Positions 44,806 to 51,090 of a stretch of 64,000 bases of DNA are shown here, piece by piece. Made by a program: the position numbers and the translations under genes. The stretch is from NCBI RefSeq assembly GCF_943193135.1, contig NZ_CALPCZ010000004.1:1-64000 (forward strand). The letters are read 5' to 3'. Below the pieces are notes generated by a model. The model was not told the DNA's origin, ran no database searches, and saw only the letters and a program-made list of their open reading frames with translations. The DNA is from Odoribacter lunatus (GTDB taxonomy: Bacteria; Bacteroidota; Bacteroidia; Bacteroidales; Marinifilaceae). How positions within the stretch are numbered: position 1 is the stretch's first letter; the number at the start of each line of letters is the position of its first letter.

Positions 44806-45450
44806 TCAGGACAGCACCGAACTCCGGTACACCAAAAGCCGCCCGTCCGTATAAATTTTAAAAGTCGTTCCCGTCGCCTCATTCAGCGTCCCCTGCCACC
44901 AATTGGTAAACACCGACAACGGATATACCAGATTTTCTCCTTTCAGTCGGGTACATCCCATATTGAAAACAGAAACCTGTTGCCCCGGAAAGGATTCAAA
45001 CTCGGCATCCCCCTCCACCGGCGTAAAAAGGCCGTAATCCGTCAGCATCCGCACCCGTACCTGCCGCATATAGTCCGCCAACAGACTTATATTACCCAGC
45101 GTATGGTCCTCCCGCTTGCCGGTAGCCCCCAAAATCAAAATATCCTCCCACCCACGACCGAGACAAAAACGTACCGCCTTAGTCAAATCATTGGTCTCCT
45201 GTTCCGTCTCCCGGAAAATCAGCGGGGCATACTTCCGGCAGAAAGCCTCCGGCAGCGAATCCCCGTCCCCCACAATCGCCTGCGGTTCGCGCCCGTGCCG
45301 TACCAGAGCGACTGCCGCCCGGTCGCAGCATACCACTGTCTTCGCCGCATCCAGCAAGACACGCGCCAACGGGTGACGGGGAAAATTCCCATCCGCCAAT
45401 ATCACCGTTTCCGGACAATTATCACCCGACAACAAAGGATAGTAATTCAT
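44806..45450 (-). CDS. Thiamine pyrophosphokinase
   Basis: TPK makes thiamine diphosphate from thiamine and ATP. The protein has about 214 residues from ATG 45450 (a GTG at 45453 is less likely). The ATP-side motif VGDGDSLPE, ETEQETNDLTKAVRF and ILGATGKREDHTLGN are all family signatures; the C-terminal beta domain binds thiamine. It is the last gene of a riboswitch-controlled run: outer-membrane receptor, PnuT and this kinase, which bring thiamine in and trap it by phosphorylation. Confidence 0.93.
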   Translation of the reverse strand: MNYYPLLSGDNCPETVILADGNFPRHPLARVLLDAAKTVVCCDRAAVALVRHGREPQAIVGDGDSLPEAFCRKYAPLIFRETEQETNDLTKAVRFCLGRGWEDILILGATGKREDHTLGNISLLADYMRQVRVRMLTDYGLFTPVEGDAEFESFPGQQVSVFNMGCTRLKGENLVYPLSVFTNWWQGTLNEATGTTFKIYTDGRLLVYRSSVLS

Positions 45451-45456
45451 CACACC

Positions 45457-46026
45457 TTATTCTTTTTGTATCATCCGACACCATTTAAAATACCCAAAGA
45501 AAGCAATAATTGTGTACAATCCATACAAAACGGCATAAAAAGGCAAACCTTTGTAGAAATACAACCCGCAGCTCACAGCATCCACCACAATCCACACGAG
45601 CCACTGCTCAGCCTGCTTGTGGGCCAGCATCCACATGGCAATAATACTCAATGCAGTCGTCAAGCTATCCGCCCATGGCACCGTACTGTCCGTAAAACTT
45701 ATCAACACCCAGGCAATCCCTCCCAACAGTACGACTACCACCACCAACAACAGCGGAACCAAATTCACAGGGGTATGAATCACCGGCAACTCCTTTTTAC
45801 CGGATACCCCCCGCAACCACAACAACCACCCGTAAACGCCGGCCAACAGATAATACACATTAATACCGAAATCAGCGTACAATCCCGCACGGTAATACAC
45901 CAGCAGGCTGATGGCGGGCATCACGATACCCGCCACCCAAAGCCAAATACTCGCTTTGTATTCAAACCAAAGATAAAGTACGCCGACAAGCGTTCCGGTT
46001 ATTTCCAGCCAATCCATATCCTGCAT
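45457..46026 (-). CDS. pnuT: PnuT-type thiamine transporter (PnuC family)
   Basis: A 189-residue inner-membrane protein with about seven helices and the PnuC-family features WLEITGTLVGVLYLWFEYK at the start, YGWLLWLRG in the middle and WIVVDAVSCGLYFYKGLPFYAVLYGLY near the end. PnuC members facilitate uptake of nicotinamide riboside, while PnuT members carry thiamine. The TPP riboswitch upstream and the kinase downstream favour thiamine. Its ATG overlaps the receptor stop by one base and its stop is 6 bp before the kinase start. Confidence 0.9.
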   Translation of the reverse strand: MQDMDWLEITGTLVGVLYLWFEYKASIWLWVAGIVMPAISLLVYYRAGLYADFGINVYYLLAGVYGWLLWLRGVSGKKELPVIHTPVNLVPLLLVVVVVLLGGIAWVLISFTDSTVPWADSLTTALSIIAMWMLAHKQAEQWLVWIVVDAVSCGLYFYKGLPFYAVLYGLYTIIAFFGYFKWCRMIQKE

Positions 46027-48311
46027 TAAAAGCGAAATGTAACATAAGCCAGCGCATTCACTCCGGCATTCGGATAATATGCCGCATAAGGCACAATTTC
46101 CGGACGCACGCCTGCCGGTTTCGTCCCGTCCGCAGACGGATACACAGCGGTACGGCTCGCATACCCGTTACTCTCATATACCTCATCAAACAAATTGTAA
46201 ACGGTGACACCAACTGTGACCGACTTGAGCGAAGGCAATCTAAACGTATAGCCCACATTCAAATTACTGACAAAATAAGCATCCAGCGTACAGGCATCGT
46301 CGCCCGAATTGTTCAGATATTGCTTGCTCACATACTGCGACTGCAACGAAGCATCCAGCCCCTTGTAATTGAAAGCAATCAGGCTGTTCAACATAAAATC
46401 GGGAGAAAACGATATAGGCGTCGAGCCCAGATAAATCGCCGTCTGGGAAATTGTTCCGTCACTATTGTACATATCATTCCACTCGGCATCCACATCACTC
46501 AGATACTCGGTGTAATACTTAATGCGATTGCGGCTCCACGTGGCATTCACATCCCAGCGCAACCAATCGGTAAACTTCACACCGACAGAAACTTCCGCCC
46601 CGGAACGATAACTGTCCTTCACATTGGCGGAAACCGCCTCCCCGATTTCATTCAACTGCCCCGTTAGCACCAACTGGTCTTTGTAATCCATGTAGTACAA
46701 ATTCACGCCAGCCATAAACCAACGGGAACGGAACGAATAGCCCAGTTCATAATCATGCAGGCGTTCGGCCTTCGGCAATTCGGTAAAAAATCCGTCCGTA
46801 TAATTATTGCGGGTCGGCTCCTTCTGTGCCACGGCAAAAGAAGCGTAAACATGGCTCTTATCACAGATTTGCCAGAAAATCCCCGCCTTCGGATTAAAGA
46901 AACTAAAATCCTCATCCAGATTCAGCGGCTGCATGCGCCCGGCATTCCAATCCCACGTATCATTGATACCCTTTATCGTATAATGAATATAGCGGTACTG
47001 CAAATCGGCATACAGATGCACCCCGCGCAAAAATTCGTAATTGACCCTTCCGTAAATATTGGCATCCGTTTTCTTGCCCGTATTCTCATAATAGGTATGA
47101 TCCGGTAACAAATCCCCGATATAATTCTTCACCCACAAGACATTCCCGTCGTGGTCGTTCACATACTTATTCATCCCGCCGCCGAGAGAAAACTGCCATT
47201 TTCCGGTCTGCCCGTTCAACGAAAAGACCATCCCGCCGAAATCGCTATCGACATTCTTTCTCCGAATTAAATCGCTCTTCTTCACCGGAGCATCGCTGCC
47301 TCCCACATAAAAAGGCTCCAGCCCGTACTCCTTCAGCGTGCGCTGATTCTTATACTCCTGGTAATACCCCGACCCGTCCGTATAGTGGAACGCCACATTC
47401 AGATTCCACACCGGATTGAAAGCATGATTAAACAGCAACTGGTAGTGCGTCTGATTATACACATCCAACTGGTCGTCATAGAAACCGACAACTTCCGAAC
47501 CCACCTTTATTTCACCGTTCGGATTATAGGTACGGTCCGTTTTCAACATCTCCTTCGGGATACCGTCCCACGCATGATACGTCTCCTCCCGTCCGGCAAA
47601 CGTAATCAGTTTCACCGTAGTCTTATCGCCGTAATAGCCTGCCTGCGCGAAATAAGACTTTAACTTTGCTGATGCCCTATCACGATAGCCGTCACTTTTG
47701 ATATGGGAAAGACGCACATCCATCCCCCACCTGCCATTCAGCAGCCCCGTTCCGGCCTTCAACGTCTCTTTCTGGGTACGGAAAGAACCGTAAGAACCGC
47801 TCAACTCCGCATACGGGACACCGACGGAACTCTGCGTCTGCATATTGATACTCCCGCCGAATGCTCCCGCCCCGTTGGTCGAAGTACCCGCCCCCCGCTG
47901 AATCTGCAAGTCCTTCAAAGAGGAAGCGAAATCGGGCGTATTCACCCAAAAAATAGAATGGCTCTCGGCATCATTCATCGGGATACCGTTTGCCGTCACA
48001 TTGATACGGGTGGCATCCGTCCCGCGCACCCGAATCGTTGTATAACCGATACCCGACCCGGCATCCGTCGTCGTCAAGACCGACGGTGTCATAGTCAGAA
48101 GAAAAGGAATATCCAACCCGGCATTCTGTTTCCGAATCGTTTCCTTATCCACATTCACAAACGCAACGGGCGTTTGAGCCGTTGCCCTCGTTGCCGTCAC
48201 CTGCACCTCCTGCAAGTCGATACGCCGCAACGTGTCGGCGGACTCCTGTTCCGCCAATGCCAGTAATCCACTCAACTGCAAAGCGGTTACCATCCAACAT
48301 TTTTTATTCAT
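46026..48311 (-). CDS. TonB-dependent outer-membrane receptor, probable thiamine uptake
   Basis: A 761-residue receptor with a signal peptide, a TonB-box-like LQEVQVTATRA, the plug (IPFLLTMTPSVLTTTDAGSG, RVRGTDATRINVTANGIPMNDAES, QIQRGAGTSTNGAGAFGGSINMQT) and a 22-strand-type barrel ending in the aromatic residue of YVTFRF. A TPP riboswitch lies immediately upstream and PnuT and the kinase follow, so thiamine or its phosphate is the likely ligand. This OM receptor plus PnuT plus kinase arrangement is known from gut Bacteroides. Confidence 0.92.
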   Translation of the reverse strand: MNKKCWMVTALQLSGLLALAEQESADTLRRIDLQEVQVTATRATAQTPVAFVNVDKETIRKQNAGLDIPFLLTMTPSVLTTTDAGSGIGYTTIRVRGTDATRINVTANGIPMNDAESHSIFWVNTPDFASSLKDLQIQRGAGTSTNGAGAFGGSINMQTQSSVGVPYAELSGSYGSFRTQKETLKAGTGLLNGRWGMDVRLSHIKSDGYRDRASAKLKSYFAQAGYYGDKTTVKLITFAGREETYHAWDGIPKEMLKTDRTYNPNGEIKVGSEVVGFYDDQLDVYNQTHYQLLFNHAFNPVWNLNVAFHYTDGSGYYQEYKNQRTLKEYGLEPFYVGGSDAPVKKSDLIRRKNVDSDFGGMVFSLNGQTGKWQFSLGGGMNKYVNDHDGNVLWVKNYIGDLLPDHTYYENTGKKTDANIYGRVNYEFLRGVHLYADLQYRYIHYTIKGINDTWDWNAGRMQPLNLDEDFSFFNPKAGIFWQICDKSHVYASFAVAQKEPTRNNYTDGFFTELPKAERLHDYELGYSFRSRWFMAGVNLYYMDYKDQLVLTGQLNEIGEAVSANVKDSYRSGAEVSVGVKFTDWLRWDVNATWSRNRIKYYTEYLSDVDAEWNDMYNSDGTISQTAIYLGSTPISFSPDFMLNSLIAFNYKGLDASLQSQYVSKQYLNNSGDDACTLDAYFVSNLNVGYTFRLPSLKSVTVGVTVYNLFDEVYESNGYASRTAVYPSADGTKPAGVRPEIVPYAAYYPNAGVNALAYVTFRF

Positions 48312-48324
48312 CTGTGCTTTAAAT

Positions 48325-48433
48325 TATAACAGAAAGGCGCACATCTGTTATAGAATCCCTTCGCCGGCATTACCCGGATCAGGTTCAATGGGTATAATCT
48401 CAGCCCGTCGTATTCAGGCACCCCTTTCTGAAC
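48325..48433 (-). promoter_or_regulatory. TPP (THI-box) riboswitch and expression platform
   Basis: On the minus strand the conserved core reads GGGGTGCC, then GGGCTGAGA, ACCC, TTGAACCTGATC, CGGGTAATGCCGGCGAAGGG. P1 can form between AGAA near 48429 and TTCT at 48353-48356. Directly after the aptamer, TATAACAG and CTGTTATA (48325-48332 with 48345-48352) form a hairpin just before the receptor ATG at 48311, a likely expression platform. Binding of TPP should lower expression of the thiamine operon. Confidence 0.96.
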
Positions 48434-48446
48434 GTTAATACGTGGG

Positions 48447-48454
48447 CAAAAGTA
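48447..48454 (-). promoter_or_regulatory. Promoter -7 box of the thiamine operon
   Basis: TACTTTTG on the minus strand, just upstream of the riboswitch. Confidence 0.6.
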
Positions 48455-48524
48455 TACAAAACCGCAAACAAACGCAATACGGAAACAGATTTTATTTTTC
48501 AAACGAATATCATGACAAGAAGCA

Positions 48525-48585
48525 GAAAGACTATCAGCAAGGATTTTGGGATTGAATAATAGCTGAATCTAAAAAGAGTATGTTT
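48525..48585. repeat. Chimeric gene scar
   Basis: 48525-48552 matches 48998-49025, inside the TonB-C-repeat gene, with one mismatch. 48555-48585 matches the flank upstream of that gene at about 49602-49632. The junction looks like a copy of the gene and its upstream flank with the middle deleted. No coding function is expected. Confidence 0.7.
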
Positions 48586-48589
48586 TTTT

Positions 48590-48635
48590 GAAGTGCCCCC
48601 CAAAAGTTTTGTGTCCAACTTTTAGGGGGCACTTC
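48590..48635. repeat. 19-bp inverted repeat resembling insertion-sequence ends
   Basis: GAAGTGCCCCCCAAAAGTT (48590-48608) and AACTTTTAGGGGGCACTTC (48617-48635) are inverted with one mismatch, 8 bp apart. The C-rich then AAAAGTT sequence, with GTGTCC between the arms, resembles the ends of IS3-family elements, so it may be a leftover of two ends without a transposase. No T-run supports a terminator. Confidence 0.5.
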
Positions 48636-48690
48636 AGACCGGCAAGGTTGCATAAATAATCAATACATAAAGCCGCATTAGTTAGATTTA

Positions 48691-49560
48691 TTATTGTATT
48701 ATCGGCAAAAATATCCGTAATCTATTGATGTATTTCTCAAACTCCTTGCTTTCGCTCGGATATACACAAATAATATCTAGTGTAGTGGGAAAATATTCGT
48801 GGTATTTTTTGAACAAAAAATCAAAACGAATGTCATAACAAGAAGGCTCTATTTGAGAAGATAATTCAAAGTCCGGAAGAGATTCCAGAAAATACAGAAT
48901 ACTATTTCTGAGATACTGATTTTCACTCCATGCATATTGTTTAATTACTCTCCCCGTACTATCAAGTGTTATTCGTGCTATAACATGCACAGGAGCCGAA
49001 AGACTATCAGCAAGGACTTTGGGATAATGGGTATATTTCCTTAAAAGCTCCAAAAAATGAGCATAACCACCCGGAAAATGAAGTTTTTCAGAATGCATTA
49101 ATTCATTGGAATATATTTTCAAATCATCAGAAAACCAATCCGGCACAAGGTTATACGCTTTATATAAGAATCCCAAATGAATTTCATAAAGACAATTTTC
49201 AATTCGAGCCGGAGTTTCAAAATCGGGAAGAGAATCTAAAAAATGAAGAATATCATTCTGAAAGAATTCATATTTACTCCACGCTTCCCGTTTTATTATT
49301 TTTCCTGTACTATCAAGAGTTACCCGGGCAATAACACGAATATTTTCAACAAGAGTATCAGCAATAGATTGCGTATAGCAAGTATGTTTCCTTAAAAGTT
49401 CTAAAAAATGAAGATAACCACCCGGGAAAAGCGGTTTCTCATTGCGGCAGGATGTATAATTGTATATCTTAAACTCATTTGAATTTTTGCTCCGCCGCGT
49501 TTGACTGTATAAACTTTTTATAAAGAAACTTAATAATATTACTCCAATCCAAAGCCTCAT
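48691..49560 (-). CDS. Secreted protein with two TonB-C-like repeats
   Basis: A 289-residue protein with a signal peptide (LWIGVILLSFFIKSLYSQ) and two repeats of about 110 residues. Repeat 1: LFPGGYLHFLELLRKHTCY, VIARVTLDSTGKIIKREAWSK, LDSLPDFETPARIE. Repeat 2: HFPGGYAHFLELLRKYTHYPK, VIARITLDSTGRVIKQYAWSE, LESLPDFELSSQIE. The pattern (FPGG, Y-P, strand with D-x-x-G, then L-P-x-F/W) is that of the TonB C-terminal domain as seen in BlaR1- and TonB-like Bacteroidota proteins, but there is no membrane anchor or proline-rich linker. Function is unknown. The second repeat lends a fragment to the scar at 48525. Confidence 0.68.
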   Translation of the reverse strand: MRLWIGVILLSFFIKSLYSQTRRSKNSNEFKIYNYTSCRNEKPLFPGGYLHFLELLRKHTCYTQSIADTLVENIRVIARVTLDSTGKIIKREAWSKYEFFQNDILHFLDSLPDFETPARIENCLYEIHLGFLYKAYNLVPDWFSDDLKIYSNELMHSEKLHFPGGYAHFLELLRKYTHYPKVLADSLSAPVHVIARITLDSTGRVIKQYAWSENQYLRNSILYFLESLPDFELSSQIEPSCYDIRFDFLFKKYHEYFPTTLDIICVYPSESKEFEKYINRLRIFLPIIQ

Positions 49561-49574
49561 AACAATAGAATATC

Positions 49575-49634
49575 ATAATCATTTGTTGCATATCAACATT
49601 CAATAATAGCTGAATCTAAAAAGAGTATGTTTTT
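49575..49634. repeat. 42-bp copy of a DUF3244 gene segment plus scar sequence
   Basis: 49575-49616 matches 58123-58164 at 41 of 42 positions in the same orientation; the copy at 58123 is inside the DUF3244 gene. The adjacent 49602-49632 also matches 48555-48585. This is upstream of the TonB-C-repeat gene and not obviously coding. Confidence 0.8.
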
Positions 49635-49638
49635 GATG

Positions 49639-49646
49639 CAAAAATA
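49639..49646 (-). promoter_or_regulatory. Promoter -7 box for the TonB-C-repeat gene
   Basis: TATTTTTG on the minus strand, 78 bp before ATG 49560. Confidence 0.5.
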
Positions 49647-49766
49647 ACCTCTTTTTTTCAAACGGAATATCCATTTTCAATTAACGCCTGCAACAAATCA
49701 ATAAGTATTTGATATTAAAAATGTTATTAGTCTTTATATAGTTAAATTAGATACATTCGGCTTAAT

Positions 49767-49840
49767 GACCAATCCCGTTTTTCTAAACCTATCGTTTTGC
49801 TACCGAAAACCTATCGTTTTTGATTCGGAAATGATTGGTC
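49767..49840. promoter_or_regulatory. Possible operator: two direct repeats inside an inverted repeat
   Basis: AAACCTATCGTTTT occurs at 49785-49798 and 49807-49820, a 22-bp period (two helical turns). GACCAAT (49767-49773) and ATTGGTC (49834-49840) flank the pair. Direct repeats at about two turns are typical of sites for LytTR-type regulators, but the link is inference. Nothing else definite is seen between 49647 and 50000. Confidence 0.4.
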
Positions 49841-50000
49841 TGAATTTTCACACTTTTAAGAACACTACCAATATTGTCTTTTAGGGACTTTTTGTCTTAC
49901 AGGCGATTCATTTCTTCTTTAATTCCGGATTTCTTATCGAATTTGTTTTTTCCACAAAATAAAAAAACTCAATTAATTTTCATATATGTAATTTATAAGT

Positions 50001-50008
50001 TACCTTTG
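50001..50008 (+). promoter_or_regulatory. Promoter -7 box of the toxin-antitoxin pair
   Basis: TACCTTTG fits TAnnTTTG, 4 bp before the toxin-remnant ATG at 50013, so the transcript may be nearly leaderless. Confidence 0.6.
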
Positions 50009-50012
50009 TGTA

Positions 50013-50159
50013 ATGAAAACAAGAGAAGTCATAACATATAAAGAATACTTCGATGAGTTTTTCAAAGAACAATCACCAAAAGCTGAAATTAAAAAAGCTG
50101 AAAAATTAATGGATGAATATTACAAAGAAAAGAGAACAGAGAAAAAAGATGAAAACTAA
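50013..50159 (+). pseudogene. HigB/RelE-like toxin with internal in-frame deletion
   Basis: A 48-codon frame. The first 20 residues (MKTREVITYKEYFDEFFKEQ) match the start of phage-Gp49/HigB-like toxins of Bacteroidota. The rest (SPKAEIKKAEKLMDEYYKEK) matches their C-terminal helix. The middle of about 65 residues, which carries the ribonuclease core strands (IEGTKGLYEIRV-type and FRIFCFFDEG-type segments), is absent, so the product cannot be an active toxin. Its frame overlaps the antitoxin start by 11 bp, the usual layout of such pairs. This rests on family knowledge and could be tested by alignment. Confidence 0.75.
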
Positions 50160-50439
50160 AACATTAGACCAAATCAAAGAACAATACTACGGAGAAGCAG
50201 GCACTACTGAACGTGACAGAATCGAAAGGGAACTTGAAGCATTGCGTATCGGTTTAAAAATACGCATGGCCCGAGAAAAAAAAGATATGACCCAAACAGA
50301 ATTGGCAAACCGAATTAATAAAAAACGAACTTTTATATCCAAGGTCGAAAATGACGGGGGCAATATTACCCTCAAGACCTTATTCGACATTGTTGAACGC
50401 GGTCTCGGAGGCAAATTAAATATTGAAGTCCAGCTATAA
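50149..50439 (+). CDS. XRE-family antitoxin-like regulator
   Basis: A 96-residue protein starting at ATG 50149 (MKTKTLDQIKEQYYG); an earlier ATG at 50113 lies in the toxin remnant. The helix-turn-helix is GLKIRMAREKKDMTQTELANRI followed by RTFISKVENDGGNITLKTLFD. The start and the end (GGKLNIEVQL) match HigA-type antitoxins paired with RelE/HigB-like toxins. It is intact, while the toxin in front is not, so it may now be an orphan that represses its own promoter or restrains another toxin. Confidence 0.85.
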   Translation: MKTKTLDQIKEQYYGEAGTTERDRIERELEALRIGLKIRMAREKKDMTQTELANRINKKRTFISKVENDGGNITLKTLFDIVERGLGGKLNIEVQL

Positions 50440-50592
50440 ACTTATTTTAATTATACCAAAATCCGTATAATTAATATAACGCAAAATCTTAAAAATCATC
50501 TGCATTACGGTAATTAATTTGCCACTTATAGCATCTTCCGCCAAGAGCGTTGATGTTAATAAAAGTAATGTACCCGGATTGATTCCGTTCAT
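50434..50592 (-). CDS. Small hypothetical protein at the end of the peptide operon
   Basis: A 52-residue frame (start MNGINPGTLLLLTSTLLAED) lies 33 bp after the mini membrane-fusion-like gene and overlaps the antitoxin 3' end by 6 bp. It has a short hydrophobic stretch but no clear signal. It resembles nothing I know; it may be a real small product or a leftover of a longer fusion-protein gene. Confidence 0.25.
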   Translation of the reverse strand: MNGINPGTLLLLTSTLLAEDAISGKLITVMQMIFKILRYINYTDFGIIKISL

Positions 50593-50625
50593 AGGGCAGA
50601 ATTCTACATTCCCCTTATTAATATA

Positions 50626-51087
50626 TCAGTTTATAATAATATTGCATAATGATTTTTCAGAATAAAGTATTTTTACATTAAATGTTGCGGAGGAAAACAC
50701 AATATTATTAGTATCAATCTGATTATAGCTCTTTATTTCAATCTTACACGGACTTAAATACTTTTCTCCATTAAATTTTATTTCATCAGAACTATTAATA
50801 TACAAAATTCCATATATATTTTCGTCACTATTATAGAATTTTATTATTTGCCCTGATTGGATTAAATAAATTTCGTCCAATCTGTTAAAAATTATATGTG
50901 TAGAATCATCTATAATCTGAATCTGACAATAAAGATATTGAGGATACTTAATAACTAAAGAAAAGATAAATAGTAAAACTAACATAAATGATACAACCAA
51001 TGTCCCATATCTAACAATACGGCTAGGTATTTTACCAATGATTTTTCTAGTTTTTTCACTTCTAAGTTGCAAATCGTTGTCTTTCAT
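50626..51087 (-). CDS. Miniature HlyD-like membrane-fusion protein
   Basis: A 153-residue protein. The start KDNDLQLRSEKTRKIIGKIPSRIVRYG and the helix at about 28-47 (TLVVSFMLVLLFIFSLVIKYP) closely follow the N-terminus of HlyD-type proteins found beside C39 exporters in Bacteroidota. Family members are usually 400 residues or more with a coiled-coil hairpin, but here the chain ends after about 105 extracytoplasmic residues of beta-rich sequence. It begins 3 bp after the exporter stop. Either it is a specialised short adaptor or a gene that lost its larger part. Confidence 0.6.
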   Translation of the reverse strand: MKDNDLQLRSEKTRKIIGKIPSRIVRYGTLVVSFMLVLLFIFSLVIKYPQYLYCQIQIIDDSTHIIFNRLDEIYLIQSGQIIKFYNSDENIYGILYINSSDEIKFNGEKYLSPCKIEIKSYNQIDTNNIVFSSATFNVKILYSEKSLCNIIIN

Positions 51088-51090
51088 TAT

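Noticed and set aside
45457-46026. Nicotinamide riboside transporter PnuC
   Set aside because: The TPP riboswitch and thiamine pyrophosphokinase in the same operon favour thiamine.
48590-48635. Transcription terminator
   Set aside because: The stem is long, but no T-run follows on either strand, and the sequence resembles insertion-sequence ends.
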